From Archangium violaceum (GTDB lineage Bacteria > Myxococcota > Myxococcia > Myxococcales > Myxococcaceae), in contig NZ_CP069396.1 of NCBI RefSeq assembly GCF_016887565.1, positions 10,212,001 to 10,276,000 of the forward strand: DNA of 64,000 nt, written 5' to 3'. Positions within the stretch are counted from its first letter, which is position 1. The number at the start of each line of letters is the position of its first letter. The notes below the pieces were generated by a model. The model searched no databases, was not told where the DNA came from, and was given only the letters and a program-made list of their open reading frames with translations. Positions 46,953-64,000 of the stretch are shown in pieces. A program made the translations under genes and the position numbers.

Positions 46953-47659
46953 TCCGCGTCGAGAAGCAGCCCGAACCCCGTCCACCCGACTTCGACTTCG
47001 ATGGGGAAGTCCGCCAGCCCGGTTTGAGTGCCCTGGCCGAACTGACGGGGCAGGCCCCCACGCTCAGCCGCCCAGGTCCTCGCATCCGGAAACAAGCGGA
47101 TCGGCTCGAGGACCTGAGCCCCAAGGTGCTCCGTCAGTACGACTACTGGACCCGGGCGCTCGATGCGCTTCACGCGGCCTATCGGGGCATCTGCGCCTAC
47201 TCATGCTTCTATATCGAACCCATCGCTGGACCGACGGTGGATCACTTCGTCGCCATCACGAGCGCCGCGCCTCGTGAAGCCTACGAGTGGAACAACTACC
47301 GGCTTGCATGCTCGTTGATGAACGCATGCAAGAACGCCTTCGCGGACGTCTTGGATCCATTCGACGTGCGCGACGGCTGGTTCGTGCTCAACCTGGACAC
47401 CTTCGAGGTCGACCCCGCGAAAGACCTCGAAGCGGATTTGAAGAAGCGCGTGGAAGACACGTGCGACCGCCTGAAGCTCAACTCCCCCGAGTGCAAGAAC
47501 ATGCGCCGCCGGTGGTTCAACATGTACTGGACCCCCAAGGACCCCACCCGGCCCGTTCCACTGTGGTTCTTCGAGGAGCATGCCCCCTTTCTCGCTCGTG
47601 AGATGCGCCGACAGGGCCGCGTTCGCCCCGAGGACCAGGAGCGTGCGGACGGCACCTGA
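46949..47659 (+). CDS. PtuB-like HNH endonuclease
   Basis: A 236-residue protein beginning MIRVEKQPEPRPPDFDFD, like HNH partners in PtuAB pairs (TIGR02646-type, retron/Septu HNH proteins). The nuclease core runs from GICAYSCFYIEP (Cys82, Cys86), through PTVDHFVAI with catalytic His99, to WNNYRLACSLMNACKNAF (conserved Asn, Cys and Lys). CxxxC instead of the common CxxC is a variation. The C-terminal part is helical and Arg-rich (RRRWFNMYWTPKDPTR). Translation is coupled to the ATPase by the ATGA overlap. It probably cuts nucleic acid upon ATPase activation. It ends 15 bases from the convergent DUF819 gene. Confidence 0.75.
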   Translation: MIRVEKQPEPRPPDFDFDGEVRQPGLSALAELTGQAPTLSRPGPRIRKQADRLEDLSPKVLRQYDYWTRALDALHAAYRGICAYSCFYIEPIAGPTVDHFVAITSAAPREAYEWNNYRLACSLMNACKNAFADVLDPFDVRDGWFVLNLDTFEVDPAKDLEADLKKRVEDTCDRLKLNSPECKNMRRRWFNMYWTPKDPTRPVPLWFFEEHAPFLAREMRRQGRVRPEDQERADGT

Positions 47660-47674
47660 GGGAGGCGCGGGCCC

Positions 47675-48877
47675 TCAGTGGAGGAGCCGGTACACCTGCT
47701 CCAGCAGCACCGCGCACAGCAGGCCGCCGTAGGTGCCCAGCACGTAGCCGGCCACCGCCAGCATCACCCCCACGGGTGCCAGCGCCGGATGGAAGGCCGC
47801 CGCCACCACCGACGCGGAGGCCGCTCCCCCCACGTTGGCCTGCGAGCCCACCGCCGCGAAGAAGATGGGCGCCCGCAGCAGCCGCCTCGCCCCCAGGGTG
47901 AAGCCCGCGTGCACCGCCATCCACACCACCCCCACCGCCACCATCGCCGGCGCGTCCAGCAGCCGCCGGAAATCCGCCTTCGCGCCAATGGTCATCACCA
48001 GTACATAGAGGAACAGCGCGCCGATGCGGCTCGCTCCGGCACCCTCCAGGTTGCGCAACGGGGTGAACGAGAGCGCCGCCCCCACCGTCGTCACCAGGAT
48101 GACCACCCAGGTGAAGCCCGTGATGATGGTGCCGATGTCCGGCAACTGCCTGGCGATCGCCGTGCACGCCACCGTGGTGCCAAACCCGATGGTGAGGATC
48201 CACACCAGGTCCGACAGGCTCGCGGGCCTCAGCACCGAGGCGTGGAAGCGCTCCACCTGCTCGCGCACCACGTCGATGGCCCGCCGGTCCGCGCCCATGC
48301 GCTCGTCCATCTGCCGCTCGCGCCCCGCGAAGTAGAGCAGCACCGCCGTCCACATGTTCGACACGCCCACGTCCACCACCACCATCATGCTCAGCGTGTC
48401 TTCCCTCGTCCCGATGCTCTGCCCGATGGCCACGAAGTTCGCGCTGCCGCCAATCCACGAGCCACTGAGCGCCGCCAGCCCCTTCCACGCCTGCTCACCG
48501 AGCTCCGCCGGCATCCAGTGGCCCAGCAGCAGGTACGCGAGCGGCCCCCCGATGATGATGCCCGCCGTCCCCGCCAGGAAGAGCACCACCGCGTTGCGCC
48601 CCAGCCGCGCGATGGCCTTCAGGTCCATCGACAACACCTGGAGCACCAGGCTCGTCGGCAGCAGGTACGCCGCCACGAAGCCGTAGAGGTCCGACTTCGT
48701 GGGGATGACGCCCGTATTCGAGAGCAGCGTGGGGACGAAATAGACGAGGACGAGCATGGGCAGGACCCTGAAGACCCGCGCGCCCACCGGGTGCCGCTCC
48801 GCGAGGAACAACAGCGCCAGCACGGCCAGCAGCACCGTGAGCACCGCCATCGGGCTCTGGATGAGCGGCTCCGTCAT
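47675..48877 (-). CDS. DUF819 membrane protein
   Basis: A 400-residue polytopic membrane protein with about ten transmembrane helices, matching DUF819 (YjcL-like) proteins: VPTLLSNTGVIPTKSDLYGF, GSWIGGSANFVAIGQSIGTR and GSQANVGGAASASVVAAAFH. The two glycine-rich repeats indicate an inverted-repeat transporter. It overlaps the dipeptide epimerase stop by 4 bases (ATGA), so its cargo may be the dipeptides or amino acids made by that enzyme. Confidence 0.88.
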   Translation of the reverse strand: MTEPLIQSPMAVLTVLLAVLALLFLAERHPVGARVFRVLPMLVLVYFVPTLLSNTGVIPTKSDLYGFVAAYLLPTSLVLQVLSMDLKAIARLGRNAVVLFLAGTAGIIIGGPLAYLLLGHWMPAELGEQAWKGLAALSGSWIGGSANFVAIGQSIGTREDTLSMMVVVDVGVSNMWTAVLLYFAGRERQMDERMGADRRAIDVVREQVERFHASVLRPASLSDLVWILTIGFGTTVACTAIARQLPDIGTIITGFTWVVILVTTVGAALSFTPLRNLEGAGASRIGALFLYVLVMTIGAKADFRRLLDAPAMVAVGVVWMAVHAGFTLGARRLLRAPIFFAAVGSQANVGGAASASVVAAAFHPALAPVGVMLAVAGYVLGTYGGLLCAVLLEQVYRLLH

Positions 48878-49902
48878 GGGGAGCCCTGGGGCTCCACGCC
48901 CAGCCCGGGCCCGTCACCCAGGCGGATGTAGCCCTGCTCCACCGGGTGCCCGCGGAAGGGGTCCGCCGAGATGAGCAGGTTGCCGTCCAGGTCCAGCCAG
49001 TCCACCAGCGGCCCCAGGTGCGCCGCCGCCGCGATGCCCACCGACGTCTCCACCATGCACCCCAGCATCACCTTCAGCCCGCAGGAGCGCGCCGTCTCGA
49101 TGAGGCGCAGCGCCTCGCGGATGCCTCCGCACTTCTGCAGCTTCACGTTGATGCCGTGGTAGCCCTCGGCGAGCTTCGGCACGTCCACCGCCATCATCAC
49201 CGCCTCGTCCGCCACCAGCGGCAACGGCGAGCGCTGGCGCAGCCACTTCGCTCCCTCCGTGTCCGCCGCCGGCAGCGGCTGCTCCACCAGCTCCACCCCC
49301 TGCCCCGCCAGCCACTCGATGTGCTTCAGCGCCTCCTCGGGGGCCCAGGCCTCGTTGGCGTCCACCCGCACCGTCTTGGGCGTGGCGGCCCGCACCGCGC
49401 CGAACGTCTCACGCACCGACTGTGCGCCCAGCTTCACCTTGAGCACGGGGTACGGCTCCGCCTCGCGCACCTTGCGCACCAGCGTCTCCGGGTCGTCGAT
49501 GCCGATGGAGAACGACGTGAGGGGCATCCGCGCCGCGTCCAGGCCCAGCATCCGGTAGAGCGGCGCCCCGAGGCGCTTGCCCGCGAGGTCGTACAGCGCG
49601 ATGTCCAGCGCCGCCTTCGCCGCGTGGTTTCCCGGCAGGGCCTCCTCGATGCGCTCCGAGAGCACGCGGAAGTGACGCAGGTCCGCCCCCTCGAGCACCG
49701 GCGCCAGCTTCTGGAGCGCCTCGGTCACCGTCTCCGCGGACTCGCCATAACGCACGTTCGGCGCGGCCTCGCCCCGGCCCACCAGGTCTCCCTCTCGAAG
49801 CTCCACGAGGACGTTGCGCTTCGAGGTGCTGGTGCCTCGCGAGATGGTCCACGCGTGGCGGAGGGGTAGCTCGATGGTTCGGACGGTGAGCGGGAGCGGC
49901 AT
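48874..49902 (-). CDS. Dipeptide epimerase (enolase superfamily)
   Basis: A 342-residue member of the muconate-lactonising/enolase superfamily. Catalytic residues are in place: Lys-x-Lys in VLKVKLGAQ, metal ligands in VRVDANEAW, VEQPLPA and LVADEAV, and the second Lys in NVKLQKCGG. The C terminus has the specificity segment GCMVETSVGIAAAAHLGPL, as in L-Ala-D/L-Glu epimerases, which recycle murein dipeptides, although other dipeptide specificities occur. It is the first gene of a two-gene operon with the DUF819 transporter and is divergent from the M20 peptidase lipoprotein across 99 bases. Confidence 0.9.
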   Translation of the reverse strand: MPLPLTVRTIELPLRHAWTISRGTSTSKRNVLVELREGDLVGRGEAAPNVRYGESAETVTEALQKLAPVLEGADLRHFRVLSERIEEALPGNHAAKAALDIALYDLAGKRLGAPLYRMLGLDAARMPLTSFSIGIDDPETLVRKVREAEPYPVLKVKLGAQSVRETFGAVRAATPKTVRVDANEAWAPEEALKHIEWLAGQGVELVEQPLPAADTEGAKWLRQRSPLPLVADEAVMMAVDVPKLAEGYHGINVKLQKCGGIREALRLIETARSCGLKVMLGCMVETSVGIAAAAHLGPLVDWLDLDGNLLISADPFRGHPVEQGYIRLGDGPGLGVEPQGSP

Positions 49903-50001
49903 GTCGGGGAGCCTCCAGGGGCGTCGCCATTACCACAGGCCGGGAGGCCCGGTCTTCTCCGTTCCTCCCCACGGCGCCACGGACTCCCATACACTGGCGG
50001 C

Positions 50002-51411
50002 ATGCGCCCCCTGCTCTTCGTTCTCGCCCTCCTGGCCGTGCCGGGTTGTGGCCACGCCGCCGGCCCGTCCCGGAGCACTCCGCCCCAAGCGGCCGGGGAG
50101 ATGCGCACGCTGCTCGCCGAGCTCATCGCCGTGGACACCTCCAACCCCCCGGGCAACGAGGCCGCCGCCGCCCAGGTGGCCGCGCGGTGGTTGCGCGAGG
50201 CCGGCATCGAGTCCCAGCTCGCCGAGCCCGCTCCCGGACGCGCCCACCTCATCGCCCGGCTGAAGGGCAACGGCCGCGCACGCCCCGTCCTGGTGCTCGC
50301 CCACCTCGACACGGTCCCCGCCCGGCGCGAGGAGTGGGCCTCCGACCCGTGGACGCTCACCGAGCGCGATGGCTTCCTCTACGGGCGCGGCGTTCAGGAC
50401 AACAAGGGCATGGTGGCCGCCAGCGTGCTCGCGCTGCGGCGGCTGAAACGCGAGGGGACGAAGCTCTCGCGTGACGTGGTGCTCGTGCTCAGCGCGGACG
50501 AGGAGGTGGGCTCCAACGCGGGCATCGGCTGGCTGCTGGAGCACCACCCCGAGCTGCGCGAGGCGGAGCTCGCCCTCAACGAAGGAGGCCTCACGGAACT
50601 GTCCGAGGATCGCGCCCGCGTACGCTTCGTCAGCCTCCAGGCCGCGGAGCGCGTGTCACGCAACGTGGTGCTCAAGGCCACCGGGCCCGGCGGTCACTCC
50701 TCGGTGCCTCCGGCCGCGCCCAACCCCATGGTGCGTCTGGCCGCGGCGGTGGCTCGCGTCGGAGCCCTCACCTTCCCCACCCGGCTCACGCCCGTGACCC
50801 GGTTGAACGTGGAGGGCCGCGTGAAGGTGACAGGCGGTGAGCTGGGCCAGGCCCTTCAACGGCTCGCGGCCACTCCGGATGCGCCGCCCCAGGAGGCGGT
50901 GGACACCATCGCCCGACTGGAGCCGGCCCTCGCGGCCGTGCTGCGCACCACCTGCGTGCCCACCGTCTTCAACGCCGGCACCCGGCCCAACGTCATCCCC
51001 GCCACCGCCGAGGCCACCATCAACTGCCGGCTGCTCCCCGACGAGGACATCCAGGCCGTCCGCGCCCGGCTCGTCGAGGCCGTGAACGACCCGGACATCC
51101 AGGTGCAGCTGGACATGAAGCCTCCGGACTCGCCCGCCTCACCCGTGGGCGACAACGCGATGTTCCGCGCCACCCGGGCCGCCGCCGCCCGCGTGTGGCC
51201 CGGCGCCCCCGTCTTCCCCCGCATGTCCACCGGCACCACCGAGTCCACCGCGCTGCGCCGCGCCGGCATCCACGCCTACGGAATCGACCTCTTCGCCCTC
51301 ACGCCGGACGACGCCCGGACGGCCCACGCGCCCAACGAGCGCGTCCCGGTGGCCTCGCTCCAGCCCGGCGCCGAGTTCGTCCACCTGCTGCTCTCCGAGC
51401 TGGCGAAGTGA
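50002..51411 (+). CDS. M20 metallopeptidase lipoprotein
   Basis: A 469-residue protein with a lipoprotein signal ending in VPGC, so it is envelope-anchored. The mature part is an M20 (ArgE/DapE/carboxypeptidase G) peptidase: zinc ligands in VLAHLDTVPA, GVQDNKGMVAAS and SADEEVGSNAG, and the last His in TAHAPNERVPV. An inserted dimerisation domain contains TGPGGHSSVPP. It should remove terminal residues from peptides or acylated amino acids in the periplasm. It is divergent from the dipeptide epimerase, which suggests a shared peptide-recycling theme. Confidence 0.9.
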   Translation: MRPLLFVLALLAVPGCGHAAGPSRSTPPQAAGEMRTLLAELIAVDTSNPPGNEAAAAQVAARWLREAGIESQLAEPAPGRAHLIARLKGNGRARPVLVLAHLDTVPARREEWASDPWTLTERDGFLYGRGVQDNKGMVAASVLALRRLKREGTKLSRDVVLVLSADEEVGSNAGIGWLLEHHPELREAELALNEGGLTELSEDRARVRFVSLQAAERVSRNVVLKATGPGGHSSVPPAAPNPMVRLAAAVARVGALTFPTRLTPVTRLNVEGRVKVTGGELGQALQRLAATPDAPPQEAVDTIARLEPALAAVLRTTCVPTVFNAGTRPNVIPATAEATINCRLLPDEDIQAVRARLVEAVNDPDIQVQLDMKPPDSPASPVGDNAMFRATRAAAARVWPGAPVFPRMSTGTTESTALRRAGIHAYGIDLFALTPDDARTAHAPNERVPVASLQPGAEFVHLLLSELAK

Positions 51412-51451
51412 GCCCTCGGACACTCCCCCCGACTGCATTCACCCGAGCCCC

Positions 51452-52714
<1,263 letters not shown>

Positions 52715-52720
52715 GGCGCC

Positions 52721-53032
52721 TCAGCGAACCTCGGGGCAGTCCCAGATGCGCTTCGTGGTGCTTCCCGAGGTGTAGCTCCGACAGGTGCACACGTAGTCCG
52801 TGTAGATGCCATCCGTGCAGCTCAGGATCGAGCCGACAGAGGTACAGGCCGTGTTGTCGAGATCCCAGCAGTACGGCTGCGGGGGCGGGAGGCGGCTCTG
52901 GAGCTCCGCCTCCGAGCCCTCCTCCTGACTCACGATGACGACGGGCTCGCTCTCGGGGACGGGAGTGGGCTCGGAAGCAGCGGCGAGTGCCGGCAGGGCC
53001 AGCCCCAGGATGACGAGGAACGCCTTCTTCAT
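52721..53032 (-). CDS. Small secreted Cys-rich protein
   Basis: A 103-residue protein with a Sec signal peptide (MKKAFLVILGLALPALAAA). The mature protein has a Glu/Pro-rich start and a C-terminal Cys-rich module: PYCWDLDNTACTSVGSILSC, then YVCTCRSYTSGS and IWDCPEVR. The six or more Cys suggest disulfides. Short Cys-rich proteins with this pattern are frequent in myxobacterial secretomes, but no function is known. The start at 53032 has GGAG 9 bases upstream. It converges on the C39-like gene. Confidence 0.75.
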   Translation of the reverse strand: MKKAFLVILGLALPALAAASEPTPVPESEPVVIVSQEEGSEAELQSRLPPPQPYCWDLDNTACTSVGSILSCTDGIYTDYVCTCRSYTSGSTTKRIWDCPEVR

Positions 53033-53157
53033 GTGCTTGCTCCAGGATGTGGGAAACGCAGCCCCCACGGCATGCCCGTGGAGGCCGCGAGGTTCCAGCT
53101 AACAACCCGCTCGGAGAAAGCGCAAGCTCAAGGATTTTCTCGATTTGTGCAACTAGA

Positions 53158-55134
53158 CTACCCGCCGTAGCAGATGCCGCCGCAGAGGGCCTCCACCTTC
53201 CCGCCCGGCATGAGGAAGCGGTTCACCTGCTCGCGGCTCTCGGTGTCGCGCCGCACGGCCTCGTGGACGCCGTTGTCCTGCGGTGGCAGGTCGGCCACGG
53301 TGCCCGGCAACGGCTCCGGCAGCTTGAAGTCGAACTGGACCAGCGCCGAGCCGTCGACCTCGCCCTCCTGGGGCGGGAGCCACGGCACCTGCTTCGTGGC
53401 GGGGAGCTGCTGCACCAGACCCATCGCGCGGGAGTGCAGCTCGGTGGCCACGTTGGGTACCTGGACATCTCCCAGGCCGTACTGCACGAGCACCCGGCGC
53501 GACGCGGGCCCACCGGCGTACGTGTTCGCCAGCACGTGGGGCGCGTAGGTGAGCGGATCGATCCGGTCGAAGCCCGTCTGCGTGAGCGCCGCGAACTTCT
53601 GCTGGTCGAGCGCATCCGGCACCGTCTGGGCGATGGTGGAGAGGAACTGACTGAAGGGCCTCGCGCGGAACATCATGAACGAGAAGTCCGCCCCTCCCAC
53701 GCTCAGCACGCCCCGCTCCACGTGAGGCGAGAGCGCCAGGTAGGTGCCTCCGAGGATGTGACCCTGGCTGATGCCGTAGAAGTACGTCTGGGCCGGATCG
53801 TACACGAGCACGCCGTTGTCCTTCAGCGCGGCCAGGTCCCGCAGCGTGGTGCGCGCCGCGTAGGTGACGGCGATCTGGTTGGCCATGGCCTGGTGCACGC
53901 GATCCGTGAAGCGCAGGGTCTGGCCGGGAGTGGTGGCGATGGCGCCCAGGACACCGGGGGCATCCGCGGCGGACATGCCCCACCAGTCCACCGTGAGCAC
54001 CACCATCTTCGTGGCCTCGAGGAAGGGCCGCATGAAGGAGGTGGAGTCCGCCTCGCTCCGGCTCCCGAAGAAGCCGTGGCCATATTGGAGGAAGCGCACC
54101 GGCGCCACGGACTGGCCCCAGACGCTCCGGGGAATCTGGAGCGTGAAGGCCACCTCCGTGTCTCCATTGCGCCGCACGCGGCCCTGCTCATCCCTCGCGA
54201 GCAGCGCGCCCGGTTGGGCGTTCTCCATGAAGAGTGGCACGCGCAGCGTACCGAGGATGCGCCGGGCGATGTTGGCGTCCACGTTGTCCTTCACGTCCAT
54301 CACCGTGACGACGGGAGGCGTGGCCTCCAGGGCCTCCATCGCGAGGCGCCGCACGTCGAGCATGTCGCGGGTGACGTTCTCCTCGGACTCGGTGGTGAAG
54401 TCCCACGCCAGCTGGAGCTCCGCGCGCGGAATGCCCGCCGCCGCGAGCGCCGGGAAGATCCGCTCCTCGTAGCGCTGGGCGAGGGGTGCCAGGAGCGGAT
54501 CGCCCCCCGTCTGGCCGTCGCGGATGCGGCGGAAGCCCTCGGGGACGGGCACCGGACTGCCATCCTTCGCCTTCAATCCGCGCAGGGCCACGATGTAGCG
54601 GGTCTGGTCGCGCAGCCGCACCAGCGGACGCAGGAGGAGCGCGCGGCGCGCGTCATTGGAAGCGCGCGGATCCAGCTCGGCGAAGTGGAGCACGCCCTCG
54701 CCCCGCTCGGCGTCCAGCAGCACCGTGGCCCCGCTGGTCGCCGCCGTGGGACCCTGGATGGACGGCAGGTTGGAGACATCCACGCCACCGGGAAAGAGCG
54801 CGAGGATCTGCGTGCCGTGAGACCAGCCGTCCGCCGGGTGCAGCTCCGTGAAGTCGAACGCCGTCCCATCCTTCGCCTTCAGCTTCGCCGCCTCGGAGAG
54901 CCGCACGCGGTGGCCCGAGGGCAGCGTCGCGTCCTCCGCGAGGAAGTAATCCGAGGGGAACGGCAGGAGGCAGTCATTCTCCGACGCCAACGGGTTGCAC
55001 CCCTGGGTGACCTCTAGCGGCGGGAGGTCCTTCGGGGGGAGCTGCTCCCCTCCCTCGGGATCCGAGCAGGCGGCCAGCGCCACCACCACCAACGGCAAGG
55101 TCCACGCACCGCGTCTCCTCATCCACTCCCACAT
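53158..55134 (-). CDS. Large lipoprotein with alpha/beta-hydrolase-like domain
   Basis: A 658-residue protein with lipobox LAAC (TLPLVVVALAACSD). The N-terminal part resembles proteins that start with a metal/carbohydrate-like segment (NDCLLPFPSDYFLAEDA). The C-terminal half contains a serine-hydrolase elbow FYGISQGHILGGTYLAL (GxSxG), an upstream VRFLQYGHGFFGSRSEAD oxyanion-type stretch and VLVQYGLGDVQVPN. It is likely an extracytoplasmic esterase/lipase-like enzyme or a binding protein. The start at 55134 is favoured by AAGGAG upstream; a Met four codons later is a possible alternative. It is divergent from the assembly-line gene. Confidence 0.75.
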   Translation of the reverse strand: MWEWMRRRGAWTLPLVVVALAACSDPEGGEQLPPKDLPPLEVTQGCNPLASENDCLLPFPSDYFLAEDATLPSGHRVRLSEAAKLKAKDGTAFDFTELHPADGWSHGTQILALFPGGVDVSNLPSIQGPTAATSGATVLLDAERGEGVLHFAELDPRASNDARRALLLRPLVRLRDQTRYIVALRGLKAKDGSPVPVPEGFRRIRDGQTGGDPLLAPLAQRYEERIFPALAAAGIPRAELQLAWDFTTESEENVTRDMLDVRRLAMEALEATPPVVTVMDVKDNVDANIARRILGTLRVPLFMENAQPGALLARDEQGRVRRNGDTEVAFTLQIPRSVWGQSVAPVRFLQYGHGFFGSRSEADSTSFMRPFLEATKMVVLTVDWWGMSAADAPGVLGAIATTPGQTLRFTDRVHQAMANQIAVTYAARTTLRDLAALKDNGVLVYDPAQTYFYGISQGHILGGTYLALSPHVERGVLSVGGADFSFMMFRARPFSQFLSTIAQTVPDALDQQKFAALTQTGFDRIDPLTYAPHVLANTYAGGPASRRVLVQYGLGDVQVPNVATELHSRAMGLVQQLPATKQVPWLPPQEGEVDGSALVQFDFKLPEPLPGTVADLPPQDNGVHEAVRRDTESREQVNRFLMPGGKVEALCGGICYGG

Positions 55135-55317
55135 AGGTTGCACGCTCCTTGTCAGCACCGGCGGGAAGCCGTCCCGGGGGTTTAGCCGGAGGCAGCGCGT
55201 GCGGGAAGCTGGAGGCCGAGCGTCGCTAGATGCTGACTTCACTCAAAGTGACGTATTCTCGCGGGCCTTCCAGCAGGCGCGGCAGCTCTCGAGCTCCGGC
55301 TCCCCCCACCATCGACC

Positions 55318-64000
<8,683 letters not shown>

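Noticed and set aside
45684-47659. Retron or OLD-family interpretation of the ATPase-HNH pair
   Set aside because: No reverse transcriptase or msr/msd-like element lies within several kb, and the ATPase lacks a C-terminal TOPRIM domain.

Overview
The window is high-GC DNA with dense, strand-mixed genes and no intergenic gap above about 265 bases. It looks like part of a myxobacterial chromosome, most likely suborder Cystobacterineae (the Archangium/Cystobacter/Stigmatella group). This is inferred from a DUF2378 (TIGR02265) protein, an Oar-like TonB-dependent receptor, several lipoproteins, multi-PAS and receiver-GAF histidine kinases, a pseudokinase, and a hybrid lipid-NRPS-PKS assembly line. 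No rRNA, tRNA, CRISPR array, transposase or phage gene was seen.

Layout. 1-5.4 kb: the tail of a LysR regulator, an alpha/beta hydrolase, DUF2378, a Ser/Thr pseudokinase and a multi-PAS histidine kinase. 5.4-9.3 kb (minus): housekeeping rsmB and fmt on either side of a degenerate type II dehydroquinase fused to a repeat-rich tail, then a HAMP-like membrane protein. 9.4-14.5 kb (plus): a HEAT-repeat lipoprotein, then a large lipoprotein overlapping its partner by 4 bases (possible effector/cognate pair). 14.6-25.3 kb (minus): the most unusual block. It is a compact, strong-RBS gene series of AGE-fold protein, STAS, GlgX, STAS, RsbW-like kinase, SpoIIE-type phosphatase, NTF2-like protein, DJ-1/PfpI, EthD and carboxymuconolactone decarboxylase-like protein, ending at a hairpin. 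A His-rich multicopper oxidase follows. It reads as a partner-switching signalling module built into glycogen/sugar metabolism and stress enzymes.

25.5-31.7 kb: a YkgJ-type cysteine-cluster protein and a TerB/LETM1-like membrane protein, divergent from an HSP90-family protein coupled to a helical-repeat partner, then a 138-base palindromic repeat and an aldo/keto reductase. 31.8-37.4 kb: two histidine kinases in tandem, then tex. 37.5-41.5 kb: an Oar-like receptor with a lipoprotein. 41.5-45.6 kb: an M14 peptidase, an FMN-dependent alpha-hydroxyacid dehydrogenase and an AGCS amino-acid symporter. 45.7-47.7 kb: a two-gene ATPase + HNH operon resembling the Septu (PtuA/PtuB) anti-phage system, with a good promoter candidate. 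47.7-55.1 kb: DUF819 transporter and dipeptide epimerase, M20 peptidase lipoprotein, C39-like lipoprotein, a small Cys-rich secreted protein and a large alpha/beta-hydrolase-like lipoprotein. 55.3 kb to the end: a giant open gene encoding FAAL-ACP-C-A-PCP-KS-AT-ACP-C(partial), the loading and first extension modules of a lipopeptide/polyketide hybrid pathway that continues beyond the window.

All calls rest on reading translations by eye against known family motifs; no database search was run.
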